A DNA stretch of 64,000 nt from Haemonchus contortus (GCA_000469685.2 LS997567.1:33697973-33761972); one strand, 5' to 3'. Counted from the stretch's first letter, positions 36,391-48,377 are shown. Numbers and translations: made by a program. Notes: generated from the letters alone by a model not told the origin.

Positions 36391-37224
36391 ACCTAGGGGA
36401 TGGGACTTTTACAAGCAACCATCAGAGGGGGAATACAATGATCAGTACCGCCGTTCAAATGGGGTTTGGTTGGACATAGTACATATAGCAGATTCACCTG
36501 AATCACTAAGCACACGTTTAAAGTGTGACCGCCCAGTCTGCCCAGTTCTCGATGCCCTCATAAAACGCATAAACTTTCACCTAACACCCTTCCAATCCTG
36601 GATCCCTCGGACTTCAAAGTTCATCCCATCATAAGCAACGTAGGAGGTCCTACCGATAGGATATCATGGCTGCTGAAGCTCGTGTTACCCAATTTTTAAC
36701 ATTTCTCCCCGCCCACCTCTCCAACACCAGGAGGCTTCTCAACCAACTGCGGGAGACTCGCTTCAGGGAAAAACACGTCATGGGATCATTTGACGTGACC
36801 TCTCCCTACATGAACGTGTCGAACGGGGACGCCATGCAGGCCACCCACGAGCTTTTGAATGAACATGCGGGTTCGATAAGTATGTATGGTCTCTCTTTCT
36901 CCCAGGTAATGACTTTGGTGAAGTAATGTCCCGACTGCTCTATATTCAAGTGGCCTGGTCACTACTTCAGGCAGGTCAGGGGATTAGCCATGGGCCAGCG
37001 GCTGGCACCAGTGCTAACCATTGTCTACATATCAACAATAGAAAAGCCCGTTTTGGATCGCCAACCTGTGCTCTGTTGCCGTTATGTGGACGACTGCTTT
37101 GTCACATGTTCAACTCACCGGGAAAGGATACCAGGTCGCAATGGCCATTCAAGATGAGATGTATACCGACGTAGGTTAGTTTCGAACACTAACCTCAAAT
37201 CTGAGTTCCGATCTGCGAAACGAT

Positions 37225-37485
37225 TGGCTGCTTTCATAGTCCGCCGGCCGGCCGGCGTGCCGGCGAGCGTGCCGGCGGAGGCAGTGCTAGCGGGGAGGAG
37301 GGAGGCAGACAGTGTAAGGCAAACAGTCCACGCCCCTTCGGAGGTTGTTTGTTTTCAACCCCTCGAAGAGGCGTGGACTGTTTGCCTATCTGTCTGCCTC
37401 CCTCCTCCCCGCTAGCACTGCCTCCGCCGGCACGCTCGCCGGTGCGCCGGCGCGCCGGCCGGCCGGCGGACTATGAAAGCAGCCA
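37225..37485. mobile_element. 261 bp GC-rich near-perfect palindrome
   Basis: The left arm starts TGGCTGCTTTCATAGTCCG and the right arm ends CGGACTATGAAAGCAGCCA. The arms pair almost completely, including GCCGGCCGGCCGG blocks near both ends and GCGGGGAGGAGGGAGGCAGA inside, with hardly any loop (centre about 37345-37365). It sits inside the Penelope-like gene at a GGCTGC-TTC site that recurs where the gene resumes (about 37889). It reads as a hairpin-type non-autonomous element. Open frames across it are palindrome artefacts. Confidence 0.8.
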
Positions 37486-37569
37486 TTCTGGGAGCAGAGT
37501 TACGGGCCTCCTTTCCCCGAGCGTTATGTCACTTTTCTGCTTTGATATGAGAACCAACCAATGCCAAAC

Positions 37570-37645
37570 ATGCAGCAGATGGCGCAGTTGGGAGAACGAC
37601 GGACTGATGGGCGTGGCACGGAGGTTCGAATCCTTGATGATTGAG
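37570..37645 (+). repeat. tRNA-like (SINE head) sequence
   Basis: An A box (TGGCGCAGTTGG, 37580-37591) and a perfect B box (GGTTCGAATCC, 37623-37633) stand at tRNA spacing. The acceptor and T stems do not pair well, so this is a tRNA-derived repeat or tRNA pseudogene, not a working tRNA gene. Confidence 0.45.
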
Positions 37646-38815
37646 CTTGTTTTGCTTTTTTATAAAAAGTGTCCTAAACACTTGCAAAACCCTTTTACAC
37701 ATCATATTGGTCATTTACAGCCCTCCTTCACATTTACGCATTACCAGAAATGCTAACACACGTAAATTTTTTCGTCGGCTCAATAGGCCGTATAGGAAAG
37801 GTGCACATGGTTCCCTCTGCTCCCGGCACTTAAGAAATGCCTGTTAAACACCCAAAGCAGAAAATATCAGATCACACAGGAAAAGCCCAAAGACACATGG
37901 CTGCCTTCTTCAATATGCAAGTTAAGCTTGAACGAGGGTTTCTTAGGACCAAATGGTGTAGAAAAATCATCAGCAAGAATATCCGGGTCCGCTTGAGGTC
38001 GGCGCATCCTCTCGAAACCAAGCAGGCCATCACAGCTAACATGTTTAGAGCAGCAAAAATGGTCCCATCAGGTGATCGCGAGGTAGCAGAATCGGTGGAG
38101 CTCGCTCAAGAAGTGGCCATCACTGATGGTATCTTTGAAGGAACATTGCCTTCGCAGACGCCCCCCCCCCCCTTAGCAGACCACATGAGCATACAAGCCA
38201 AAGTTCGGATAGGGTGACTTTTTGCCTTCCCTTCGTATCAGGCTCCGTCAGTTTTGACGGAGAACGGCTCTGCACAAGTGTGGCCTTGATGGCGTGGTGC
38301 GGGTGGTCGAGGTTCCTCCTACTAATCTCAGGAAAAAGCTGTTTCAAAATGATCGTCTCTGCATAGCCCCCCATCGTGTCATCTGTCCCAACGGGCTAGA
38401 GGGGGAACACATGATGTCAGGGGTGATCTATTCGATCACTTGCGAGGTCTGCGGAGACGAATACATAGGTGAGACCGGGCGGCCTTTAATATGTGGGATC
38501 AAGGGACACCTAGCTGGTCTGAAGAAATCAAGGCCTGGAACCCTCCTCGGAGACCATCGTAGGCAATGCCACGAAGACGCAAAGTTTGAAGTCTCAGTCA
38601 GGATTTCGATGCGGGAGCCAACGACCTCCGCGCGCTAAACCTGAGAAGCGTTCTGGATCTGCGCAAGACCTCAAAATTAACCGGAAAGACGAATGCCTGT
38701 CCATAACAAATGAACTCGCTCCATTCCTCGACCTGTGTGAGCTACAATTACTACCTGCTTCAACTCGGGGGTCAGGTCACCTGAAGCCCATACACTGCGG
38801 AAACATTTAAATAGG

Positions 38816-40100
38816 CAGTTTTAAAGGTGATCCACATGTCAACTTCTCTATATCCAAGGTGGGTTCCCAGTTGTGGTTTACGAGACCTTTGTAGACATCT
38901 GTAGGTTATACTTAAGCTAACTGAGGTCTGAAATGGTGTTCGATACGGATGAATCACAAACACTTTTTGGCTTTCAGGACCTGACGAAGACGACAACGCT
39001 GATACCCTGCATACATTGGATTTGGGCTCCAATGATAGGCGCTAAAGTCGTTACGAACTCGTTTCGAATCATTACGAACTTCGCCGCGCGCATCCTACCC
39101 CGCATCACGTAAGTCCACATACCCATCGCGGATGTGTGGCGATTCGTGCGATTCTGGGTGCGCGCGGCAAATTGTGCGACGAAATTCGCGATGATTCGCA
39201 CGACTCTGGCGCCTATTATTGGAGTACGAACTTGAAGTGGAGTACTTTAGTAGGGTCGGACAATCCTACTGACCTACTTTACTTCCAATTCGGGCCCCAG
39301 TGATAAACGCTGCAGTTGTCCAAATTGCACCGAATTTCGCCGCGCAATTTGCTGCGCGCACCCAGAACCGCACGAATCGCCCGTCCCGCATAGCTCCCGA
39401 TGCCAGCGAAAATCGATGCCACTGATTAGCCAGACAAAGAAGAATCGATCGCACTGTGATCGTGATCGCTCGCCGAAGGTGCTGCAGATGGGTGTATGTC
39501 GTTTGCCATCGCGCCTCCATTCGACGCGGTTTGCGAGCTGGACAACTGGTCCAGGTGATCGAGCAACCCACTCCCCATCCAGTTGATAAATGCCCGATCG
39601 ATGACGCCACGCTGATAGGCAGAATGAATCAGGCCCACAATTCAGCGTTTAATAGTAGCGGCGTCATCGATCGGGCTTTTATCAGCTGGATGGGCAGTGG
39701 GCTGCTCGATCTCCTTGCCAGCTCGCAAACCGCGTCGAATGGGCGCCGCGATGGCAGGGATCGCACCGAACGACCGCCTCCCGCTACAGATAGACCGAGA
39801 ACGCGATCAAGAGCCTGGTTTGGGTCGGAGCCTTTCACTAGGAGTTTTTGCGATGAGGCGATTCATGGCTCTTCCATCACCATTATGATTGCTCATACCT
39901 ATCATCTTACCTTGCCATACCATCATCCGGAAAACTTGCCTTTCCTCTCTTCAAAAAAAGTTTTTATGGTCCTGGCGCTACTCAGCAGCTCTTAGTCTAT
40001 CGTGGTGTGTACTTTACTACTGCGGTCTTCTTACTACGGCCGATAATCACGTATTACATGGTGTTTATAACGGTTGTTGTCGCTATATTGTCTCTAATCT
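38816..40100. repeat. noncoding repeats with a short inverted pair
   Basis: At 38990-39400 units such as AATTTCGCCGCGCAATTTGC and GCACGAATCGCC recur and resemble sequence near 7.06 kb. At 39505-39615 and 39657-39755 two ~100 base arms are inverted copies (GCGAGCTGG, CGATCGGGC, CGCAAACCGCGTCGAATGG). No gene is supported. Confidence 0.45.
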
Positions 40101-40102
40101 TA

Positions 40103-40446
40103 CCAGGGAAGGTTCCCAACTCGAAGAGGCCATTTGAAATAAGACCTATACTGCTAGACGTGTTTTTGGGCGCTGAATTCAAATCCGCTTTCCAAATCTG
40201 CCAAGCGATTCTCTGAACGGAGTTATGAGGGGAGTTTCAGGTGACATTACATGAGAAAACTTGAATTACATGGAAGCAGCTCGCTCCTCAACGGCGGCCT
40301 GGTGTAGTGGTAAGCGTGACGCTTCATGGGCGAGAGGCTAGGGTTCGGGTTTTGTGGGGGACCGAGCTTTTGCATTATATAGAATTTTTCCTTCCACGAC
40401 TAGGAAATACTCTCATGGTGATTTCGTCACGTTTTATGACCTTCTC
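40103..40446. repeat. left arm of an inverted repeat pair, tRNA-like core
   Basis: This ~345 bp block recurs inverted at 41216-41564 with roughly 90 percent identity by eye. It contains CTGGTGTAGTGGTAAGCG (A-box like, from 40299) and GGGTTCGGGTTTTG (B-box like, near 40340), so it looks like a tRNA-derived SINE. The pair may be two independent insertions. Confidence 0.6.
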
Positions 40447-41215
40447 TTGCTTTGCTGATACCTTCTACCTACCTACCTGTTACCGAGTGGGAAATTGCGC
40501 AAAATTTGGAGTTTTGGGCGTGTAAAACGCATATGATGAGCAATGATATTGCTAGGGTGGGTGGTGATGCTAGATTAGGTGCGATGGTGCGTAGCAGACC
40601 CGACTCACCTACACCGGAACTGTTAATAATGGGCTCGTGGACATCATTCAAAGACCAAAAGCTATTCAGTGCGTTTTGCCTTCACAAAAGCAGATGAAGG
40701 GAATGACACCCTGCTCGAGGCTACCACAAGACTAATACAGCCGATAGAAGCTCATTATTTCTTTTAAAAATGTGGTTGAACGCATCACCTCATATGTAAT
40801 AGCTCATGATCTCAACTTTTACGTGTACACACGAGACCCCATTCTTTGCTTACTATCGCCTGTCTATTTTCAGTTCTTGACGGTTGGATTTAGAAAATTT
40901 CTCTTTTATTCATGGTATGCTGCAGGCTACTTAAGCACTCACCCGGGTGATTCTGGGACGCTTACACAATTCTGTTTTCCTTCTGATTTGGGATTGGTGA
41001 GTGTACAGCAATGGGCTGTGACGAGTTCTTTTTCATCCGTTTCTCCCATTGTAAAAAGTTTCTTTGTTTCAAGCATTTCGTGCTAGAGTATCACATTTGT
41101 TCATAAAGTGGCAAAAGTTAACCTACTGTGAAACTTGCTGTGAATGTAGAGTAAATGGGCATGCGAGTAAAACTGAAGTATTACTTTCGGTGGACAAATA
41201 TCGGCAAAAGCCTTA

Positions 41216-41564
41216 AAAGATCATAAAACGTGATAAAATTACCATGAGAGTATTTCCTAGTCCTGGAGGGAAAAATTCTATATAATGCAAAAACTCGGTC
41301 CCCCACAAAACCCGAAGCCTAGCCTCTCGCCCATGAAGCATCACGCTTACCACTACACCAAGCCGCCGTTGATGAGTGAGCTGCTTCCATGTAATTTATG
41401 TTTTCTCATATAATATCACCTAAACCCCCCCCCTCATAACTCCGTTCAGAGAATCGCTTGGCAGATTTGGAAAGCGGATTTGAATTTAGCGCCCAAAAAC
41501 ACGTCCTGCAGTATAGGTCTTATTTCAAATGGCCACCTCGAGTTGGGATCCTTCCCTGGTTAGC
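41216..41564. repeat. right arm of the inverted repeat pair
   Basis: Inverted copy of 40103-40446, including the tRNA-like core on the minus strand (CGCTTACCACTACACCAAG near 41345). The 770 bp between the arms holds no gene I can support. Confidence 0.6.
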
Positions 41565-41984
41565 CTAATATTTTCACACCAGTACTTTGAAGTTGTTATC
41601 AAGTCACTCTGTTATGACTGTTGTTAGTAACTTCATAGAGGTTTAATTACCCATAATTGTGAGATATATACACGCTCGCTGGCACTGATCACAGCGACCA
41701 ATTCAGTTTATTTCCAACTCCTTTCACTCGCTACTATCAATTTGTAGCAATGTGAACCCGCTCCCTGTACGTTGAAGATTTGGAAGCCCTTACATTATGA
41801 CGCTCACCTCTTCAGGGTTGAAGACCATGCTGGTCGCTATTTGAGGATTAATTGCATCACCGATGTGCACCACCTGGTCAAAATTCAAAGGAATCGAGCA
41901 CTAGAAAACCTAACTATGCCTCCAAACTGAGAAAAATTGTCCAGCCTAATTCAATAAAACTGTTTGATGTGTCCTTTGGCATCA

Positions 41985-41990
41985 TTTATT
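41985..41990 (-). promoter_or_regulatory. polyadenylation signal AATAAA
   Basis: TTTATT on the plus strand, i.e. AATAAA on the minus strand, lies 124 bases beyond the stop codon of the spliced gene ending at 42114. Confidence 0.5.
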
Positions 41991-42113
41991 GCTAACTAAG
42001 AATGACAAAGAACAAAATTAATAAGAAGAAAAGCTTCTTAGAGACAACATCAGCAAACATGACTGCGTGAAAATATCGTATAAGAAAATAACGAAGAAAA
42101 CTATACACAGTAC

Positions 42114-45100
42114 TCATACATCCAATATCTTCTTACGCTTAATCACACGTCCCAGTCTGGACACTGCAAGCTGTGCTGGAGGCGATGACGAGGGTGTAGG
42201 TGAATGGGAAGGGTGCTCTTCTTTTATCTGTTTCTCTGAGCGAATAACACGTCGAGTCCTGACCCGTGATGACTAAAACATAATTCCAATCAGAAAGTCC
42301 AACCTATTAAAAAAATTGAAGAAGGAATTTTCTGCTGAAAAAAATGGAAAAGCAATTTTTTGCGACCCACCCTCATAGTTTTCGCACTCGCTGGAGCTGC
42401 TGACGGTGTGGTTTCAGACGCAGCATCACCTTCGACGGGCTCCAGATGTTTCTGAAGTCAACCATTTCTTCAACTATTACAATTAACCAAAACCTTGAGA
42501 AGCAATCTACAATTAAAAGAACCCTTACAAGCTAATTCTCAGATATGGTTTCATATACTCTAAACGACAATAACCTCAATTAAGTAAGGAAACAACACAC
42601 AAAGCACCTCTGATCTAGTCGAATTTTCAGCATCGGTGGGTTCAGATGACTCAGCAACAGCAGGGCTGTCCGTTACCATTACCACCTCGGCGGATCCCCT
42701 TCCCTGTGCAGAAGTTGCAGCTTCCTTACTGCCATCCTTATGGGGTGCTGACCCATGTTTATCAGAAACCAATTCATGCTTAGGCAGCTGAAGTAGCTCT
42801 TTGTCCTGATTTCCTTTACATGCTGCTTCCATTCGTGCATTCCACAACTCCACAATGCTTTCTAACATTTGCTCAGATCGGATAAGAAGGTCACACTCAA
42901 AATCAGAGAATTGAATATTCTGAAAACTAATTTGTTTTGATAGAAAAAATGGGTTCCGAAACGAAACAAAACTGTAGAAAAATTGGCAAACAGAAAATAG
43001 GAAACAATTGCTTAGAAAAATCAATGATGAGCATACCCTCATTGCGCGACCCAGCGTATAAATCTTAGCTCGTACGCGTTCTCGGCACAACCTGAAGTAA
43101 GTCTAGCCAGTGAGATTACTCATTTTCAATAAAGCATAACTTTTGCTTACAACGTTGTACACGCATTGTGCGTAACATAGACGCGAAATAACGTTATGCG
43201 TGTTTGCATAAATAATTATGAGATGCTATTGGATTGTTCGGAAAGTAATTACGATTTTTGAGGACGAATTTTCAAACACTTATGTCAGAGGCTTTTCAGA
43301 AGTTTGATTGCCTTTGTTCACAGGGATGGTGCACGGTGTTCGGAAAGCACAAGAACGGGTTCAAGTCCCGTCCAAGACTGAAGTTTTGTCTATAAATCGC
43401 CAACCTTGTGAGACTTTCGGAACGCGTACTGCGGCAAAATAACAACAATTAGCAAAACGTCAAGTCGAAACAAGTGCCACATATAACGACTATGACAGGA
43501 ACCGGATGAACCTGCTGGAACGACCTCCAAGGCTGATCTTCATCAGAACGTCACATTGGTAATTTGGGTGGAACAAATGTGAGAATATACATAAGCCATT
43601 AAGAAGGCGAGGGCAAGCGGGGTCTCGGTAGTGTAAGGTATAAGAGCACGGTCCCCGGAAAGGACAAGTACGGGTTCGAGTCCCGTCCGAGACTGAAGTT
43701 TTGCCCACAAATCGCCAACCTTGTGAGACTTTCGCTTCGCGCACTGCGGCGTTAAAACAGCAGTTAACAAAACATCAAGACAATATGTGAGGCAGTTTAA
43801 AGTGCCTCCAAGGAAACAGAAAGGTAATTTGGACTTCCATCTATCAGAATTCAATAGAGCACTCGAAAATACCTCAGACAAAAATTAGCAAGTGGCAAAG
43901 GAGTAATGTTATGCTAACTGACGAGTCTAGAACGCATACATTTTTGGCGACTCGGAAAAAATTATCAAAGCCCAGTTGGGAATTAATATTGCATCTACCA
44001 CATAGCTCTGAATCGCGCTATCCAAATACCACTTATTTAAACACCACGACATTGCTAAACTCATCCAATAGGAGACTGTTACTGCAGATCAGGATTACAA
44101 CCCCAATGTGGTCCAGTTTTTTAGCCAAAAAACTAAAGTTCTGTGAGAAGTGATACCAGAAGAATGACAAAAGATGATCGAACAAAATTGGGTGTACATT
44201 ACGGATCAAGGTTCGTTCGATGGAGGAAATTTTTTTGTGAAACCGTTAAAGAATCTAATTATTTCCGAACAACATAATGGTTGTGAAGAAGGCAACAACA
44301 AAAAAAATGGTTCCTTTTCTACCATATATGACACTGCTGCAACAGACGGCAAACAAAGAGCGAAAGCAGATGAACGATGCAAACTCACAACTTTATCAGC
44401 TTCTCCCTCAGCAGATGACTCGCCTACCCCACCTAAGTTTGCACCGTTGTTCCCCGCGAAAGCGGAACTCACATCCCAAACTCTCTTGTTCCGAAAAGCT
44501 CATTCTCACAGTTAAGCGTTCACTCAGCCTCACCACTGAATTGAACTGAAATGACCTAACCGCGCTGCTCCACTTACAACAACGCATCATATGACAACAT
44601 TAACTTAATGCGATGAAGTGATTACACTGAGAAACGGAACGAATGTGGAATTTCTACAATGGAAGCGTCCTCTTCGTCTCCGCTACATGAACATCCCTTC
44701 ATTCTGAAGTAAGCGACTACGACACCTATAGTAATTTCACTACCACTTACTTAAATACAAGGTCGCCGAGGGCGTATAGTAGACTGCCATGGAAGTTATG
44801 TGGCGGAAGTTGCCCCTAGTAAATAAAGGCGATTAAACCGTCTCATCCGCCCCCTAGTCCCATTCTGTACACGTTACGCGTAGAGAACTGAACAATTTCT
44901 CGATACCCATTGAAGATCAGAGCAGATCTTACCCTATAACTAGAAGAGATCAAAGGAGAAAGTGTTGAAGAAGGGGACGAAATAATGCCCCCCATTACGC
45001 ACACAGAAGTAATATGTAAAGGCAAATTATATCGTTAGGAATTGCAAAATGTGTTATTACATCGCCTGACCCCATATGTGACATATCGTGGACTACTGAT

Positions 45101-47040
45101 CGATTATGAAGGACTCCTCCTAAATAGTGCATGTACCACATAATTCATTGATCATATGGTACACGAATTAAGCAATTAAAGGAATTATACCTTTTCCTAT
45201 TTTCTTCGCGCTTTATACTCTGGAAATCTGTAAGGATAACACCCCGATTTTGCTCGTACTCCTCCAGCATCGCCAACTCCAACTCCGTCAGCTCTCCTCC
45301 TAAGAAATCAAATATGGTATCTAAGGGTAGAGCAGATACTGACTTGGGTAATCGATTACGAAGAGGCACCTTCGCCTCGACCCTCTGATGAGAAATCGAG
45401 AGCAGATTCTTGAATTCCACCGCTATCATCTTGCATTTCTATCAGATTCTCATGACTGTCATCAGCTTCAGCTGGCTCAAGAAGATTCACAGCCGCCTCA
45501 TGATCTTCCCGATCCTGCGCATGTTCAACTTCATTTCGCTCTCCTCCATTTGCGTTTCGTCCATTTCCAGAAATTTCATTTATCCTTTCTTAAATGAAGA
45601 TTTTGAATGCAGTACTCAACGATAATGGTGCCGGGTAGGTAAAAAAAGTGAATTTACGCAAGCCATAAGCGCAAAAGTCTACTTCGTCTTGAAGCAGAAT
45701 CAAGCCGCCTCTGGACTGATTGAGCCACCAATTGGACTTCTCGTGGAGTTACAGCCATGATTCGCCGTTCCAGCGCTGTCCCAGGCATGCAGAATCTATG
45801 ACACTCTCCTAAAAATGAACATTTACAAAAACTGTAAATTTAAGCACAAATCGAACGTACTCTGAAGAACCATAACGATCACAGGCAATGGTAGCCTCTT
45901 CTTAGTCATCTCATAGATGCGATTACGAATTGCGGTAGGGAGACGAAGCCTCTCATCCCCATGAAGGTGATAGTCACAATAGCGAACTTCTATAGTACTG
46001 AAGCAAAACAAAAACCACTGCTTCTCGCAACACAAAGTACCACATCACACTGAAGGTTCAACACCGACCGATACCTACCCATCATTCAGATATGTTTTCC
46101 TGAAAAACGCCGTGCAGGCTTCTTCAGTACGAAGGTATGGCTTTGTGCTCGTTTCCTTTCCAAAGGGATCCATCGGTTGAGTTATGTCTTTGATAGCCTC
46201 GTATGTGCCTGCCTTCAAAAGTAGGACTTGAACAAACCGCTTGAACCCGATCGTGAGAAAGTGTCCTAGATCTCAGAAACAAACATTTATATCATCAACA
46301 ATACGCAGCGCCTTATCCTTTGCGATAGAGAATATTCTATTACAACGGAAATATTGAACAATCCCCTCTTTGATAGTCTTGTTGCCCCTGGACATCCGGA
46401 AGTTGCCACCACGGCTCTCCAGTTCACGCAAAAATTCCTAAATTGCACGCGAAATGGATCAAAAGCAATACAAAAAGTGTAAGGGGATATTGGATCAAAT
46501 CTACCAACCTCGAACTGAGCTTCATTTTCAAACACCTTCCGTTTGATGTCTGTTGGAGCTCTGTGGACTTGAAACATGTGCTCACATAGTCTTTCGAGAG
46601 TTCCTAACCTTTCATGGCACTGAAATGCAAAAAAAAACTCAGGAAAGGCTAGCTACATCACTGATGTGAATGATTTACTTGCGCAAGCTCGTGAAAAGGA
46701 TGTTAGAATACTTCTAGCAGTGTGATCCCTCACAGAATGTCATAATATTTACCCTTCCCTCAAACCGTGCAAACTCTAGAAAGAACAAGAAACTGCTTCT
46801 TCTTGAGCGTTTGTCCCATTTAGTAGCGGAGTCCGTCTTTCTGGTGGTTGACGCCACTTTCCCAGACTGAATGTTTGGTCCCAGGCTGAATGTTTGGTCG
46901 GAACGAAGGTTGACTACTTTCAAGTCCTCATGAAAGGTGTCAAGTCAAGAAGGGAGGGAGTATTTATATCGAAATCTACTTACTTCGCACCTTCCTTGCA
47001 CATCCACTAACTTGCCTGTGGGTGACCTCCCTTGATTGGT
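42114..47040 (-). CDS. spliced nuclear gene with MULE-type zinc-binding N-terminus
   Basis: I predict these exons on the minus strand: 46984 to ~47040 (tentative), 46926-46753, 46619-46509, 46437-46305, 46265-46079, 45997-45861, 45808-45658, 45584-45370, 45299-45191, 43091-43037, 42919-42608, 42451-42371, 42272-42114 (stop TGA). Nearly all junctions have GT donors and AG acceptors, most acceptors are pyrimidine-rich, and the phase is kept from exon to exon through all twelve, which is hard to get by chance. The N-terminal half has CHERLGTLERLCEHM, GGNFRMSRGNKTIKEG, and a Cys/Cys/His/His pattern (EEACTAFF, LNDGTIEVRYCDYHLH, then LRLP). This pattern matches the zinc-type module of the MULE remnant at 3.0 kb. 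No DDE transposase core follows. Instead there are acidic and low-complexity segments and a basic C-terminus (GRVIKRKKILDV). Function unknown; a domesticated MULE-derived DNA-binding protein is an inference. The start codon was not found. The 2.1 kb intron carries two SINE copies. Confidence 0.65.
43330..43480 (+). repeat. tRNA-derived SINE, truncated copy
   Basis: Shares GGTTCAAGTCCCGTCC and GACTGAAGTTTTG, AAATCGCCAACCTTGTGAG with the copy at 43622. The 5' half of the tRNA-like head is missing or diverged. It lies in the long intron of the spliced gene, on the opposite strand. Confidence 0.6.
43622..43775 (+). repeat. tRNA-derived SINE with cloverleaf-like head
   Basis: Bases 43622-43693 form a tRNA-like head of 72 bases. 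The acceptor stem GTCTCGG/CCGAGAC is perfect (7 bp). The T arm ACGGG-TTCGAGT-CCCGT is perfect (5 bp). A 4 bp anticodon stem GTCC/GGAC encloses CCGGAAA; position 33 is C instead of the usual T. A SINE body follows (TGAAGTTTTGCCCACAAATC). Because the body recurs at 43375, this is a SINE and not simply a tRNA gene, though the head could still bind pol III factors. Confidence 0.6.
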
Positions 47041-48059
47041 GGGCTGGTGAGCTCTCTGGCAGTCTCAGTGAACTGATATTGAATGCATGAATTGGAAATT
47101 TTATCGTTTGTTGCTATTACTACACATTTTAAAATGTGTAGTAAGGACAAGAAAATATATGAATTCAAGATTATCACACTATATGAAAACTATGTGGCTT
47201 TGTCAAAGACGTATCTAAACATCATTTTGAAGTTTTGCTTTACTATTTCTCTATTTTTGCTCTATTATGCTATGCACTATTAAATATGCTAAATTAGTAC
47301 GTGATGCTTTCCTTTTTTACTTGCCCGCTTTTTGCCAACATACGCCTGGGCGTGCTCCAGATTTGAGGTAGCTGTAGCTGCGCCTAGGATGTCTGGAAAC
47401 AAGGGTTGGAGCTATTTTTAAACTGAGGTGCGGCTGCGAAATTCGCTGTGGGACCGCAATACCGTAACCAGCGCTGCGCTCATGTGCATAGTTGCAGCTG
47501 GCCTAAATTTAAAGTGAAATGAAAGCCACAAGGATGGGGAATGGATGAAAGGAAAGAAGAGCACAGCACCCAACATCTTCCTTTGAATGTACAGAAAAGG
47601 GAAGGTGTTGGGTGAGGCGCTTCTCTCGACTGATCGAGCCAAAGGCAGGTCTGTTATAAGAGCTCCTTTGAAGAAATTATTCACATTAAATTGGAACTTT
47701 AGGCATTGCGCCCTAATTGAGAAATCATTTGTGCATGTGCGGACAGATTTGTTCCTTTTAGGAGTTATCATTTATTATGAATCTTCCTCTAAAGCAACTA
47801 GGGTGTGGGTTGTGCTACCCCGGCAGTAATCATCGAATACCTGTCACTGCTTATACCACAACACGACTTTTGCTTTGAAAGTCCTACATCAAACTAGCAG
47901 AAGTTTTCAGAACTTGAATAGCTGTTTGTCGCCTAACCCTGATTATTACCTATTATTATAACCTGCAGCTGACACCCAACACTTTTCCTTTCATCCATTC
48001 CCAGTCCTGGTGGCTTTCATTTCACTTTTAAATTAAGGCCAGCTGCAACTAAGCACATG

Positions 48060-48377
48060 TATCGTCGTCTATTGCGACGATCACCTCACCATAACTTACT
48101 ATCTCGTCGTCTCACTGTCTGAGACGACTCCCTCTAGCTTAACCCACGCCCCTAAACGGTGCGGGGTCAAGCGGCCCCGAGATAAGTAGGTCCCTCATTC
48201 TACCTTACGCAACAGCAGAGGCAGCACGTGGGTTGTATTGTTTAGATAAATTCTTATTACTAACACTTTACTTGTGTGCATTTTATAGCGGTAACGACCG
48301 CGCTTATTATTCCAGTTACTTTATTTTACTCCGTTATTACCGGAGTCATTATTATAAACCACTGAACCACCCAAACA
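48060..48377 (+). repeat. 5' LTR of the BEL element
   Basis: 318 bp, TATCG...AAACA. Compared with the 3' LTR it has AACTTAC where the other has CCTTCC near base 36-41, two substitutions in all. It contains strong hairpins (ATCGTCG/CGACGAT at the start; GTCGTCTC...GAGACGAC near 48107-48130). Confidence 0.92.

Larger units (their letters stand above)
36385..38815 (+). pseudogene. Penelope-like element, RT plus GIY-YIG endonuclease
   Basis: Begins near the same point as the minus copy. RT: 36666-36926 carries FDVTSPYMNVSNGDAMQA (palm box A) and INMYG-type sequence. At about 36960-37110, in shifted frames, comes MGQRLAP followed by CRYVDDCFVTCS (catalytic YVDD). The gene is then interrupted at 37225-37893 by a palindromic element and a tRNA-like sequence. 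It resumes at 37894 with AAFFNMQVKLERGFLRTKW. The endonuclease lies at 38294-38640 (CEVCGDEYIGETGRPL, then GLKKSRPGTLLGDHRRQC). The tail DECLSITNELAPFLDLCEL ends near 38750. Several frameshifts occur. Confidence 0.8.

Noticed and set aside
37224..37756. Open frames of 63 and 135 codons
   Set aside because: They cross the GC-rich palindrome, which is free of stops because of its composition.
43490..43881. Minus-strand frames of 84 and 112 codons with a DGTRTR-like motif
   Set aside because: They are translations of the tRNA-derived SINE; such motifs come from the B box and T arm read in reverse.
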